Shown: positions 9,892 through 19,380 of the stretch, piece by piece
Layout of the letters: each line of letters begins with the position of its first letter
How positions within the stretch are numbered: the first letter of the stretch is position 1
Assembly: GCA_001899585.1 (NCBI GenBank)
Contig: MKWE01000056.1
Location: 1 to 64,000, forward strand
Direction: 5' to 3'
DNA from: Rhodospirillales bacterium 70-18
Lineage (GTDB): Bacteria; Pseudomonadota; Alphaproteobacteria; Acetobacterales; Acetobacteraceae
Length of the DNA: 64,000 bases
Position numbers and translations under genes: made by a program
The notes under the pieces: generated by a model
What the model was told of the DNA's origin: nothing
What the model saw: only the letters and a program-made list of their open reading frames with translations
Databases searched by the model: none

Positions 9892-11072
9892 ATGAACATC
9901 GAAACCACCGCCAGCCGCACCCGCGGCAACCGGCTGCGCGCCGTCGGCATGCTGCGCTACTACGCCGGCCAGGCCACCGCCATTCATGGTGAAACCGTCG
10001 AGAACTCGCTGCCCGGTGACTACGTCAACTTCACCCTGAAGGAGCCGGTGGGCGTGGTGGGCGCGATCATCCCGTGGAACGGCCCGCTGACCGCGACCAT
10101 CTGAAAGCTCGGCCCGGCGCTGGCCACCGGCTGCACCGTGGTGCTGAAGCCGGCCGAGGAGGCGCCGCTGGCCCCGCTGCGCCTGGCCGAACTGTGTCAG
10201 CAGGCAGGGGTGCCGCCGGGCGTGGTCAACGTGGTGCCGGGCTACGGCGAGACCGCCGGCGCCGCGCTGGCGGCCCATCCCGATGTCGACAAGGTGGCCT
10301 TCACCGGCTCGCACCTCACCGGCCAGAAGATCGTCGCCGCCTCGAACGGCAACCTCAAGCGGGTCTCGCTCGAACTGGGCGGCAAGTCGCCGGACATCGT
10401 GTTCGCCGATGCCGATCTTGATGCCGCGGTGCCGGGGGCGGCGATGGCGGTGTTCGCCAATTCCGGGCAGATCTGCAGCGCCGGTACAAGGCTGTTCGTC
10501 GGCAGCCGGTGTATGAGGAGTTCACCGCCCGTGTCGCCGCCTACGGCAAGGCGCTGCGGGTCGGCGATGGTAGCGACCCGGCCACCCAGGTCGGGCCGCT
10601 GGTCTCCGCCGAGCAGATGGATCGCGTCAGCGGCTATCTGGCCATCGGCCGTCAGGAGGGCGCCCGCCCGCTGGTCGGCGGCGAGCGGCTGACCGACGGC
10701 GCCATGGCGAAGGGCTTCTTCGTGCCGCCGACCGTGTTCGCCGATGTGCGCGACGGCATGCGCAGCGCCCAGGAGGAGATTTTCGGCCCGGTGATCTCGG
10801 CGATCCCGTTCTCCGATATCGAGGACGTGACCGGCCGCGCCAACCGCACCGGCTTCGGCTTGGGCAGCGGGGTGTGGATGCGCGATGTCGCCAAGGCGCA
10901 CACTCTGGCGCGCGCCATCCGCGCCGGCTCGGTCTGGATCAACTGCTACCAGGCGATGGACCCGGCGGTGCCGTTCGGCGGCTACAAGATGAGCGGCTAC
11001 GGCCGGGAGAGCGGCCGCCAGCACGTGGAGGAGTACCTCCACGTGAAATCCGTCTGGATCCGCACTGGCTGA
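9892..11072 (+). pseudogene. broken aldehyde dehydrogenase (truncation, stop and frameshift)
   Basis: The region encodes most of a second aldehyde dehydrogenase, different from the intact copy before it, but with three lesions. About 90-100 N-terminal residues are missing; recognisable homology begins only around [17 protein letters not shown]. The codon at 10102-10104 is TGA where the family has the tryptophan of [12 protein letters not shown]. Near 10505-10512 the frame shifts between [11 protein letters not shown] and [13 protein letters not shown]. The general base (LELGGKS), the GQICSAG cysteine region and the C-terminal PFGGYKMSGYGRE are otherwise well preserved, so inactivation is recent or partly due to sequencing error. 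Confidence 0.88.
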
Positions 11073-11099
11073 AGCGACCGGGCTGCCCGCCGGCGGCGA

Positions 11100-11612
11100 T
11101 CAGCCATCGGCGGGCGGAGCTTCGGTCTCGAAATCCCCCCGTCGCGGCGGGGCGACCGGCGTGAACAGGGTGCGGTCCGGTTTCAGGTCCAGCAGCGGCG
11201 TGCCGTCCAGGCAGTCCAGCCCGCGTACCAGCACCGTGTCGCCTTCGATCGCCACCAGCGTCGCGATCGAGGTACCAAGCGGGTTCGGTCGCACCGGCGA
11301 GCGCAGCGAGAACGTACCCCGCACCGAGCCGTCATTGGCCGGGCTCTGCCGCACCAGGTCGCGACGCGACAGATGCAGCCAGTAGATCACCTCGATCCGT
11401 GCATAGCGCCCGAGTCCCTCCAGCGCCGGCACCCAGGGCGCGAAAATCTCGATCCGGCAGACAGGCCCGTCCGCCCGCCCCTGGCGCGGCGCCAGCATGC
11501 GGGAGGTCCACGGCGTGCGGATGCGGCCAATGAAGATCAGCCCGCCATCGGTCGCCGGCGGCAGGTCGATCGCAACCTCTCCGGCGCGGATTTCGTTCTC
11601 GCGCACCATCAC
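11100..11612 (-). CDS. trmO: tRNA m6t6A37 methyltransferase TrmO
   Basis: A 170-residue protein of the TrmO/YaeB (UPF0066) family, which adds an N6-methyl group from SAM to t6A37 of threonine tRNA. The family fold is visible as IGRIRTPW near the start, then GLGRYARIEVIYWLHLSRRD and the signature block GTFSLRSPVRPNPLGTSIA followed by VRGLDCLDGTPLLDLKP. It is convergent with the broken dehydrogenase. The sequence just upstream of its start (beyond 11640) is an IS5-type remnant, so its original promoter may have been displaced. Confidence 0.9.
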   Translation of the reverse strand: MMVRENEIRAGEVAIDLPPATDGGLIFIGRIRTPWTSRMLAPRQGRADGPVCRIEIFAPWVPALEGLGRYARIEVIYWLHLSRRDLVRQSPANDGSVRGTFSLRSPVRPNPLGTSIATLVAIEGDTVLVRGLDCLDGTPLLDLKPDRTLFTPVAPPRRGDFETEAPPADG

Positions 11613-11657
11613 CGTGCGCTCGGTCGCGCCGCGACGGTGCCGTGGCGATTCGTCCCA

Positions 11658-11918
11658 ATCGGCGTCATCTCATTGCACCTCGATACGAACAACATCCTGC
11701 ACCGACCGACCCGCGCGTCGTTCAAGCGGAACCGCAAGCTCCAATACACCGTCAACCGCGCCATCTACGTCATGCGCAACAGGATCGAACGGTTCTTCAA
11801 CCGGCTCAAGGAAAGCCGGCGCGTCGCGACCAGATACGACCACACAGCCGAAAGCTTCCTCGGCTTCGTCAAACTCGCCGCGATCAAGATTTGGATACAC
11901 TTTGTCCACGCGACCTAA
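11658..11918 (+). pseudogene. IS5-family transposase C-terminal fragment
   Basis: The frame ends with YVMRNRIERFFNRLKES, then RRVATRYDHTAESFLGFVKL and a tail ending in WIHFVHAT. This is the characteristic C-terminus of IS5-type DDE transposases: the R-N-x-I-E-R-x-F-x-x-L-K block holds the last catalytic glutamate. Only about 85 residues are recognisable and the N-terminal catalytic aspartates are absent. The fragment fills the gap between trmO and dnaE2, and its stop lies almost on the dnaE2 stop. I found no intact terminal repeats. Confidence 0.75.
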
Positions 11919-14900
11919 TGGAAATCGCGCGACTTCGGCAGGATGCGGGCGTCGCGGGGGTGTTGGCCGCGGGGGATTTGAGGGTGCTGGAATTCATCCG
12001 CAGGGGCGAGCGGCAGGCTCGGCTGCGGGGTATCGAACAGGTGGCTCAGTTCGGCCGAACGGTCCCTTACGCTGATCGCCATCAGGTGCACCACACCTTC
12101 AGGGCTCTTCTGCACGCGGCCTTGCACGCGCATCAGCCGGGCCGCCATCACCTCGCGACGAAAGGTTTCGAACAGGCTGGCCCAGAGAATGACGTTGGTG
12201 ATGCCGGTCTCGTCTTCCAGCGTGATGAAAACGGCGTTGCCCTTGCCGGGGCGCTGGCGCACCAGCACCAGGCCGGCGGTGCATATGGTCGCGCCGTCGC
12301 GGCAGGCGGAGATTTCGGCGGCGCTGCGCACTCCCTCGGCGCGGAAGATCGGGCGCAAGATGCCCATCGGGTGACCTTTCAGGGACAGTCGCATCGTTTG
12401 GTAGTCGGCGGCGATATGCTCGGCCAGCGGCATGGACGGCAGGCGCGCATCGGCCTCTGCCGCCAGTTCATGGGCGTCGGCGGCGGTGAACAACGGTAGC
12501 GGCGCCGCATCGGGCAGGCGGCGCGTGGCCCACATAGCGGCGCGCCGGTCCAGCCGCAACGAGCGGCAGGCATCGGCGTCGGCCAGCACATGCAGCGCTG
12601 GTGCGCGCAGCCCGGTGCGCATCGCCAGCGTCTCGATATCCGGGTAGCCGGTGCCGCGCAGCGTGGCGATGCGCTGCCCGTCTGCCTCGTGCAGCCCCTC
12701 GATCTGGCGCAGGCCTAGGCGAAGGCCAGGCACGCCCTCGCCCTGCTCCAACGTGTTGTCCCAGGCGCTGTGGTTGACGTCGGCGGGGTGGATCGCCACG
12801 CCGTGCTCGGCGGCGTCGCGCACGATCTGCGCCGGCGCGTAGAACCCCATCGGCTGCGCATTCAGCAGTGCGCAGGCGAAAACGGCAGGGTGGTGGCATT
12901 TGATCCAGGATGAGATGTAGACCAGCTTGGCGAACGACGCCGCATGGCTTTCAGGGAAGCCGTAGCTGCCGAACCCCTTGATCTGCTCGAAGCAGCGCAT
13001 CGCGAAATCCCGCTCGTAGCCGCGCGCGACCATGCGTTCCACCATCAGCGCCTCAAATTCCCCGATGGTGCCCAAGTTGCGGAAGGTGGCCATGGCGCGA
13101 CGCAACCTGTTGGCTTCCACATCGGAGAATTCCGCGGCGACCATGGCGAGGCGCATCGCCTGTTCCTGGAACAGCGGCACGCCGAACGTCTTGCTCAGCA
13201 CATCCTGCAATTCGTCCGGGTCGTGCGGCGGCGCCGGGCCGGGCAGTGCCGGGCGCTCCAGTCCGGAGCGGCGGCGAAGATAGGGGTGCACCATGTCGCC
13301 CTCGATCGGCCCGGGCCGCACGATCGCCACCTGGATCACCAGATCGTAGAACACCCGCGGTTTCAGGCGCGGCAGCATGTTCATCTGCGCCCGGCTTTCA
13401 ACCTGGAACACCCCCAGCGAGTCGCCGCGGCACAACATGTCGTAGACCGCCGCGTCGTCACGCGGCACATCGGCCAGGCCCATGTCGATGCCGGCATGGC
13501 GGCGCAGCAGGTCGAAAGCCTTGCGGATGCAGGTCAGCATGCCCAACGCCAGCACATCCACCTTCATCAGCTTCAGCGTGTCGATGTCGTCCTTGTCCCA
13601 TTCGATGAAGGTGCGGCCGGGCATCGCGGCGTTGCCGACCGGCACGATCTCATCCAGCCGCCCGCGCGCCATCACGAAACCGCCGACATGCTGCGAAAGG
13701 TGGCGCGGAAAGCCGAGCAGCCGGGTCGCCAGCCCAAGGGTGCGGCCGATCAACGGGTTTGCCGGGTCCAGCCCGGCCTGGGTCACGTGGTCATCGGGGA
13801 TGTCGCTGCCCCAGCTGCCCCATTGGGTGGAGGCGAGGCGCGCAGTGATGTCCTCCGGCAGGCCGAGCGCCTTGCCCACGTCGCGCAGCGCGCTGCGGGG
13901 ACGGTAGCTGATGACGGTGGCGACGATGCCGGCGCGGTGGCGGCCATATTTCTCGTAGATGTACTGCATCACCTCCTCGCGCCGCTCATGCTCGAAATCC
14001 ACGTCGATATCGGGCGGCTCCTGCCGTTCGGCGGAGATGAAGCGGGCGAACAGCAGGTTGTGCTCGGCCGGGTCCACGGCGGTGATGCCCAGCACGAAGC
14101 AGACCGCCGAATTCGCCGCCGAACCGCGTCCCTGGCAGAGGATGCCGCGCTCCCTGGCGAAGCAAACGATGTCGTGGATGGTCAGGAAATACGGCGCGTA
14201 GTCGAGCTGGGCGATTAAGGCGAGCTCATCGCGCAACTGGCCGGCCACTTTCGGCGGCACGCCTTGCGGATAGCGGGAGGCGGCATGCCGTGCGGTCAGA
14301 TCTTCCAGCCATGCCTGCGGCGTCCAGCCCGCCGGCACCGGCTCCTCGGGGTATTCGTATTTCAGTTGGTCCAGACTGAAGCCGATGCGATCCAGCAGGC
14401 GCTGCGTTTCCGCCACCGCCTGCGGCACGTCGCGGAACAGCCGCGCCATCTCGGCGGCGGGTTTGAGGTGACGTTCGGCATTCGCCTCCAGCCGCCGGCC
14501 GGCGCGGACGAGGGGCACGCCCTCGCGGATGCAGGTTAGCACATCCTGGAGGTCGCTCTGTGCCGGGCGGTCGTACAGCACGTCGTTGACGGCGAGGAGG
14601 GGGAGCCGCGCGCCCGCGGCCAGGTCGTGCAACCTGGCCAGGCGGCGGCGGTCGTCGCCGTGCCGGGGCATGGTGGCGGCCAGCCACACCGCGCCCGGTG
14701 CCGCGACGGCCAACTCGTCCAGCACCGGCGCCATGCAGCCCTCCGGCATCGCCACCAGCAGCAGCCCGCCGGTGTCGGCCAACAGGTCCGCCCGTGTGAG
14801 GTGGCATTCCCCTTTCGGGGCTCGCCGGTTGCCCAGGGTCAGCAGGCGGCACAGCCGGCCCCAGCCGTCGCGGGTCTCGGGATAGGCGATGATGTCGGGC

Positions 14901-15157
14901 GTGCCGTCGGCAAACACCAGCCGGGCGCCCACGGCCAGCTTGAACGCCTCTGCCGGGGCCGCCAGCGTCGTCCCGGCCGCGCGCAGTTCCTTCAGGGTCG
15001 CATAGGCGCGCACCACCCCGGCCACCGTGTTGCGGTCGGCGAGGCCGATGCCGGTATGGCCGAGTTGCAGGGCGGTCAGCACGAGGTCACCCGGATGCGA
15101 GGCGCCACGCAGGAAGGAGAAATTGCTGGCCGCCGCCAGTTCGGCATACACGCTCAT
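11915..15157 (-). CDS. dnaE2: error-prone DNA polymerase DnaE2
   Basis: A C-family DNA polymerase of 1080 residues, the normal size for DnaE2, used for damage-induced mutagenic translesion synthesis. An N-terminal PHP domain (from YAELAAASNFSFLRGASHP) is followed by the polymerase domain with the catalytic aspartates of PDIDVDFEHER (D383, D385, D387). The OB-fold is near the end, and the family tail ILPKSRDFH closes it. The ATG at 15157 overlaps the imuB stop by four bases; a longer frame upstream is a shadow of imuB. It is the last gene of the SOS cassette imuA-imuB-dnaE2. Confidence 0.96.
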   Translation of the reverse strand: MSVYAELAAASNFSFLRGASHPGDLVLTALQLGHTGIGLADRNTVAGVVRAYATLKELRAAGTTLAAPAEAFKLAVGARLVFADGTPDIIAYPETRDGWGRLCRLLTLGNRRAPKGECHLTRADLLADTGGLLLVAMPEGCMAPVLDELAVAAPGAVWLAATMPRHGDDRRRLARLHDLAAGARLPLLAVNDVLYDRPAQSDLQDVLTCIREGVPLVRAGRRLEANAERHLKPAAEMARLFRDVPQAVAETQRLLDRIGFSLDQLKYEYPEEPVPAGWTPQAWLEDLTARHAASRYPQGVPPKVAGQLRDELALIAQLDYAPYFLTIHDIVCFARERGILCQGRGSAANSAVCFVLGITAVDPAEHNLLFARFISAERQEPPDIDVDFEHERREEVMQYIYEKYGRHRAGIVATVISYRPRSALRDVGKALGLPEDITARLASTQWGSWGSDIPDDHVTQAGLDPANPLIGRTLGLATRLLGFPRHLSQHVGGFVMARGRLDEIVPVGNAAMPGRTFIEWDKDDIDTLKLMKVDVLALGMLTCIRKAFDLLRRHAGIDMGLADVPRDDAAVYDMLCRGDSLGVFQVESRAQMNMLPRLKPRVFYDLVIQVAIVRPGPIEGDMVHPYLRRRSGLERPALPGPAPPHDPDELQDVLSKTFGVPLFQEQAMRLAMVAAEFSDVEANRLRRAMATFRNLGTIGEFEALMVERMVARGYERDFAMRCFEQIKGFGSYGFPESHAASFAKLVYISSWIKCHHPAVFACALLNAQPMGFYAPAQIVRDAAEHGVAIHPADVNHSAWDNTLEQGEGVPGLRLGLRQIEGLHEADGQRIATLRGTGYPDIETLAMRTGLRAPALHVLADADACRSLRLDRRAAMWATRRLPDAAPLPLFTAADAHELAAEADARLPSMPLAEHIAADYQTMRLSLKGHPMGILRPIFRAEGVRSAAEISACRDGATICTAGLVLVRQRPGKGNAVFITLEDETGITNVILWASLFETFRREVMAARLMRVQGRVQKSPEGVVHLMAISVRDRSAELSHLFDTPQPSLPLAPADEFQHPQIPRGQHPRDARILPKSRDFH

Positions 15158-16719
15158 GCGAACAGCCCGTGCAGGAACCAGCGTGGTGCGGCGTCCCCCA
15201 CGCCATGCTGCCCCTCGCGGAACACCCAGAATCGCCGGCCCAGGCTGTCTTCCAGCCGGTAATAATCGCGTGCCGGCGTGCCGGGCGCCTCGCGCCACCA
15301 TTCCGGGGCGATACGCTCCGGCCCCTCGGCCCGGGCGATCTCATGTAGTGCGCGGCGCCAGCGAAACCGCAGCGGGGTGCCGTCGGGCACTTCGGCCAGG
15401 GTTTCGATCGGCTCCGGCGGTTCGAACAGGCGCAACGGACGGCGCGGCGGCCCCGGGGGCGGGCTCCAGGGCTGCGGGGCGGCGGTGGGGCGAAGCTGCG
15501 CCGGCACTGCGAGGGCGGCCTGCTCGGGGATATGGGTGTCGCGCGCGGCAAAGCGCAGCACCCGGTCGCGGCCGAGGCGGGCGACCAGACGGTCGATCAG
15601 GCCGGCGACTTCCGTCGCTTCGCCGGTCTGCCCGTCCAGTTCGGGTTGCACCGGGGCCAGCGGTTCGGCATGGGTCACCGCCAGGCGTACGAGGTCGATG
15701 CCAAAGCCGGCGTCGATCGGCTCGCTGAGGGCGGCGATGCGCAGTTCGAACAGCCGCAGGATCGCGGGCACATCGCGGGAAGGGCGGCCGGTTTCGACCA
15801 GGATGCGGCACACCTGGCCGTCGCTGCGGAACAGGCTCGCCTCGAAGCCGCGCCCGCCAGCGCCGCGCTGTGCCAGGGTCGTGGCAAGTGCCATGGTCAG
15901 TTCGGCCAGCACGGCTTCCAGCGCCTTGGCCTGCACCAGCGGTTCCAGGAAATGCCGCTCCGCCGTGCAGGCGGCCGGCGGGCGGAACGGCACGATGCGG
16001 GTGTCCTCCAACCCCAGAATGCGCGCCAGCCGCAGCGCCGGCCCGGCGCCGAAACGTGCGGTGAGCGCGCTGGCGGGGCGGTCGGCCAGGTCGCCGATGG
16101 TCTTCAGCCCGGCCCGCAGCAGGGCCCGGGTTGTCGCCGCATCAGCCTCCAGCGCCGCCACCGGCAAGTTGGCGATCCCGTCCGCGGTGCCGAAGCGCGC
16201 CAGTGCGCGGGCGGCGTCCGGCGTGTCGGCGATGCGGTCGCGCACCGACAGGCCGAGCCGTGCGATCCGGCCCAGCAGCGCCGTCCGCAGCCCGGCCTCG
16301 CCGCCGAACAGATGCGCGCAGCCGGTGATGTCGAGCAGCAGCCCGTCCGGCGCGGCCAGCGCCACCAGCGGGGTGAAACGCTCGCACAGCCCCGCCAGCC
16401 AGGCCAGGAAATCGGCATCCGCCAGCGGATCGGCGGCCATCACCGCCAGGGAGGTGAAGCGCGCCCGTGCGTCGGCCAGGGTCAACCCGGGGGCGAGGCC
16501 CAGGGCGGCCGCCCGCTGGTCCACGGCGAACAGGTGCTGGGCACCGCGCAGCCTTTCCACCAGTACCAAAGGCGGCTCATCCGGCCCGCCGGTCGGCGCT
16601 CCATCCGCCTGCCCATTCGCGCCCCTTCTGGTCCAGGCCAGCCGGTCGGCCGGCAGGAACGGGAACCACAGCGCGAGGTAGCGGCGTGGTGTCATGTGCT
16701 TGGAAGCGTTGTTGTTCAT
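15154..16719 (-). CDS. imuB: ImuB, Y-family polymerase-like mutasome protein
   Basis: A 521-residue Y-family polymerase homologue that acts as the hub of the DnaE2 mutasome. It begins with RRYLALWFPFLPADRLAW, then LVLVERLRGAQHLFAVDQRA, LGLAPGLTLADARARF, and a little-finger-like region with HFLEPLVQAKALEAVLAEL. The acidic catalytic residues of true Y-family polymerases are not in place, as expected for ImuB, which is considered non-catalytic. I start at the ATG at 16719 (another ATG lies at 16695). Its 5' end overlaps the end of imuA by about 140 bases in another frame, and its stop overlaps the dnaE2 start. Confidence 0.93.
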   Translation of the reverse strand: MNNNASKHMTPRRYLALWFPFLPADRLAWTRRGANGQADGAPTGGPDEPPLVLVERLRGAQHLFAVDQRAAALGLAPGLTLADARARFTSLAVMAADPLADADFLAWLAGLCERFTPLVALAAPDGLLLDITGCAHLFGGEAGLRTALLGRIARLGLSVRDRIADTPDAARALARFGTADGIANLPVAALEADAATTRALLRAGLKTIGDLADRPASALTARFGAGPALRLARILGLEDTRIVPFRPPAACTAERHFLEPLVQAKALEAVLAELTMALATTLAQRGAGGRGFEASLFRSDGQVCRILVETGRPSRDVPAILRLFELRIAALSEPIDAGFGIDLVRLAVTHAEPLAPVQPELDGQTGEATEVAGLIDRLVARLGRDRVLRFAARDTHIPEQAALAVPAQLRPTAAPQPWSPPPGPPRRPLRLFEPPEPIETLAEVPDGTPLRFRWRRALHEIARAEGPERIAPEWWREAPGTPARDYYRLEDSLGRRFWVFREGQHGVGDAAPRWFLHGLFA

Positions 16720-17407
16720 GGTTCCACTCCAGATGCCAGGTGGCCCCCGCCGCGCCGCCGCGATGGCGCAGCAGGGTGGCGGCAAAGGCAGGGGGTCCCG
16801 GCGCATTGGCCGCCAATGGCCGCGAGGGCAGGGCGCCGACCAGCCAGCGCGAGGCCGCGGCGCTGGCTGTGGGGGTCGCGGCCACGCGCAACATGAGCAC
16901 CGGCACGCCGGACCCTTCCGCCGCCAGGGACAGGCGCCGGCTGGTGCTATGGTCGAGCAGCGGCGCCTCCCCCCAGGGCTCCACCAGCACGGCGCCCAGC
17001 CCGTTGCAGCGCGCGGCCTCGCCCGCCGCCCGCAGCACGCCCAGCACATCGCCCGCCCGCACCAGCACGACCAGGGCCGGGTTCAGCCCCAGCCCCGCCA
17101 GCCCCGGCGGGTGCAGCCGCCCGGTCTGGCCGTCCAGGAAATCCTGCCGCACCCACAGAATGCGCCGCTGCCGTGCCGCCCGCAGCGCCAGCAGGGCGGC
17201 AAACCCCATCGCCGCCGCCACATCGGCCTGCCCGGTGGCGAACACCTCATGCAGCCCGCCGCGGGCCAGCCCGCCCCCCAGCCAGTCATCCAGCTCCGCC
17301 AGCCCGAGCGTAATATCTCCCCGTCGCATGGGCGCGACGGGGCGCGCCAGGCCGGCAAGCCGCTGGCGAAGGGGCAAAGGGATGCGAGGCGGAACCTGAT
17401 GGCCCAT
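16577..17407 (-). CDS. imuA: ImuA, RecA/SulA-like mutasome accessory protein
   Basis: A 276-residue RecA-fold protein that, with ImuB and DnaE2, carries out induced mutagenesis in alphaproteobacteria. It has the layout L-D-D-W-L-GGGLARGGLHEVF, then ALRAARQRRILWVRQD and LVLVRAGDVLGVLRAAGEA, with no usable Walker A lysine, as is usual for ImuA. The C-terminus overlaps the imuB start by about 140 bases. A LexA box of the alphaproteobacterial type lies only 8 bases upstream of the ATG, so the operon should be damage-induced. The gene has little room for a separate ribosome-binding site. Confidence 0.9.
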   Translation of the reverse strand: MGHQVPPRIPLPLRQRLAGLARPVAPMRRGDITLGLAELDDWLGGGLARGGLHEVFATGQADVAAAMGFAALLALRAARQRRILWVRQDFLDGQTGRLHPPGLAGLGLNPALVVLVRAGDVLGVLRAAGEAARCNGLGAVLVEPWGEAPLLDHSTSRRLSLAAEGSGVPVLMLRVAATPTASAAASRWLVGALPSRPLAANAPGPPAFAATLLRHRGGAAGATWHLEWNHEQQRFQAHDTTPLPRAVVPVPAGRPAGLDQKGREWAGGWSADRRAG

Positions 17408-17414
17408 GCGGCAT

Positions 17415-17429
17415 GTTCCTTGTTTGTTC
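17415..17429. promoter_or_regulatory. LexA SOS box of imuA-imuB-dnaE2
   Basis: GTTC (17415-17418), seven bases, GTTC (17426-17429): the direct-repeat operator of alphaproteobacterial LexA. A GAAC at 17436-17439 adds an inverted half-site six bases further on. It lies just upstream of the minus-strand imuA start. Confidence 0.85.
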
Positions 17430-17541
17430 CCATAAGAACAACCAAGACCCCCACCACGTCAAGCGCGGATAGCTGCGGCGCGCCCAGCCGCAGGCGGAAG
17501 GCCCGGAGGCTTCGGCCCGCCGCCTGCCCGGCCCCTTGGCC

Positions 17542-18423
17542 TCAGATCGGCCGGGCGCCGATCACCGCATGGCGCAGCCGGGCCGAGATCCAGTCGATCG
17601 CCGACACCGTCACCAGCAGCATCACCACCAGGAACGACACCTGCTGCCACTCCAGCGTGCGGATCATCTCGCTGAGATACAGCCCGATCCCGCCGGCGCC
17701 GACGATGCCGATGATGGTGGCCGCGCGGGTGTTGGACTCGAAGAAATACAGCAGCTGGCTCGCCATCACCGGCAGCACCTGCGGGATGATCCCGAAGCGC
17801 ACCGCCTGGGGCCGGCTGCCGCCGGCGGCCAGCACGCCGTCCACCGCGCGACGGTCCACCGCCTCGATCGCCTCGGAGAACAGCTTGCCGAGCGAGGCGA
17901 AATCCGAGGTCATGATCGCCATCACCCCGGCGAACGGGCCGAGGCCGACCACGTTGATCCAGATCAGCGCCCAGATCAGCGTGTCCACCCCGCGCACGGT
18001 GTCGAACATCCGCCGGGTCAGCAATTGCAGCGCCCGGCTGGCCACCACGTTGCGCGCCGCCAGGAAGCCCATGGGGAAGGCCAGCACCGCCGCCCCCAGC
18101 GTGCCCAGCAGCGCGATGCCCAGCGTCTGGCCCAGCGCGTGCAGGTACAGCACCGTGCGCGACCAGGTTTCGGGGTTGGGCGGCAGCATCAGCCCGGTGA
18201 TGAAGGCCAGCCGCCCCGCGCCCTTGGCCAGCATGGCCGGCGTGAAGCCGAGCTGCACCACGCCGAAGCCGAACAGCCCCAGCACGGCGGCGGCCAGCGC
18301 CACCCGCCCGGCGCGGGCGCGCCAGTCGGGGCGGAACTGCGCCGGGTGGCGCGCCATGATGGCTTCCCGCCCATCGACGAAGGCGGTGCGCAGCGCGCTC
18401 CGGCCATCCCGCGCGCCGCTCAT
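17542..18423 (-). CDS. phnE: phosphonate-type ABC transporter permease PhnE (second)
   Basis: A 293-residue inner-membrane permease of the PhnE family. Six or so spans are visible, including VALAAAVLGLFGFGVVQLGF and LGIALLGTLGAAVLAFPMGF. The coupling-loop motif is EAIEAVDRRAVDGVLAAGGS, followed by FESNTRAATIIGIVGAGGIG, typical of PhnE. Its start ATG at 18423 overlaps the stop of the first permease by four bases, so the two are translationally coupled. They probably form a heterodimeric channel. It is the last gene of the transporter operon. Confidence 0.92.
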   Translation of the reverse strand: MSGARDGRSALRTAFVDGREAIMARHPAQFRPDWRARAGRVALAAAVLGLFGFGVVQLGFTPAMLAKGAGRLAFITGLMLPPNPETWSRTVLYLHALGQTLGIALLGTLGAAVLAFPMGFLAARNVVASRALQLLTRRMFDTVRGVDTLIWALIWINVVGLGPFAGVMAIMTSDFASLGKLFSEAIEAVDRRAVDGVLAAGGSRPQAVRFGIIPQVLPVMASQLLYFFESNTRAATIIGIVGAGGIGLYLSEMIRTLEWQQVSFLVVMLLVTVSAIDWISARLRHAVIGARPI

Positions 18424-19313
18424 CGGGCGGACTCGCCGAGCATGCGGTGGCGCAGCTTCTCGGTGCCGTAGTCGATCATCATCACGGTCAGGATCATCAG
18501 CACCAGCAGCGCGCTCACATCGGAATAATAGAATTTGCGGATCGCCTCCAGCAGCGTCTGGCCGATGCCGCCGGCGCCGACGAAACCGATCACCGCCGCG
18601 CCGCGCACATTGATCTCGAAGCGCAGCAGGCCGTAGCTGGCGAAGTTCGACAGCACCTGCGGCAGCGCCGCGAAGCGCACCCGGTGCAGCCAGGAGCCGC
18701 CGGCCGCCGCCACGCCCTCCAGGGGCTTGGCGTCGATGTTCTCGATCACCTCGGCGAACAGCTTGCCCAGCGTGCCCATTGTGTGCACCGCGATCGCCAG
18801 CACGCCCGGCACCGGGCCGAGCCCGAAGGCGACCACGAAGATCAGCGCGAACACCAGCTCCGGCACCGTGCGGGAGAATTCCAGCAGCCGCTTGGTGGCC
18901 CCCCGCAGCATGGCCGAGCGGGTGAGGTTGCGGCTGGCCACGAAGCTCAGCACGAAGGCGGCCGCGCCCCCGGCCAGCGTGCCGACATAGGCGATCAGCA
19001 CCGTCTCGGCCATCAGCCGCAGCCAGGTGGCGAGGTTCCAGAACCAGTCGGCCGGCGAGGTCCACACCCGCGCGCCGCTGTCCAGCTTCAGGATGGCGTC
19101 GAAATACGAGCCGAAATTGCCGATATGGGTGAACAGCACCGCCGGGCGCACCTCGGCGGCGATGCCGGCCAGCAGGATGGCCAGCACCAGCGCGATGGCG
19201 GCCAGCATGGTGCGGGCGCGACGCGCCGCCATCGCCCGGTCATAGGCGGCGGCGAGGTGGCCGACATCGGCGCTGGCAAGCTGGCTGCTCAGGCGTCCCA
19301 CAGGCATCTCCAC
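18420..19313 (-). CDS. phnE: phosphonate-type ABC transporter permease PhnE (first)
   Basis: A 297-residue PhnE permease, paralogous to the next gene. The membrane spans include MLAAIALVLAILLAGIAAEV and LIAYVGTLAGGAAAFVLSFV. The coupling loop reads EVIENIDAKPLEGVAAAGGS, and the C-terminal block is EINVRGAAVIGFVGAGGIG. The reading frame opens with a GTG at 19313, and an ATG six bases later (19307) is equally possible. It follows phnD by about 67 bases. Two PhnE permeases in one operon are common in phosphonate and phosphite importers. Confidence 0.91.
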   Translation of the reverse strand: MEMPVGRLSSQLASADVGHLAAAYDRAMAARRARTMLAAIALVLAILLAGIAAEVRPAVLFTHIGNFGSYFDAILKLDSGARVWTSPADWFWNLATWLRLMAETVLIAYVGTLAGGAAAFVLSFVASRNLTRSAMLRGATKRLLEFSRTVPELVFALIFVVAFGLGPVPGVLAIAVHTMGTLGKLFAEVIENIDAKPLEGVAAAGGSWLHRVRFAALPQVLSNFASYGLLRFEINVRGAAVIGFVGAGGIGQTLLEAIRKFYYSDVSALLVLMILTVMMIDYGTEKLRHRMLGESAR

Positions 19314-19380
19314 ATGGCACGGGGGACCCAGTCGGGGGGAGGGCCGCCCAGGCCCCCCGCCCTGGTTGGTCGCAGCAGGC

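Noticed and set aside
10102..10104. In-frame TGA in the second aldehyde dehydrogenase read as selenocysteine or recoded tryptophan
   Set aside because: The same gene also has a frameshift and lacks its N-terminus, TGA ends many intact genes here, and no selenocysteine context is seen, so it is a nonsense mutation or sequencing error.
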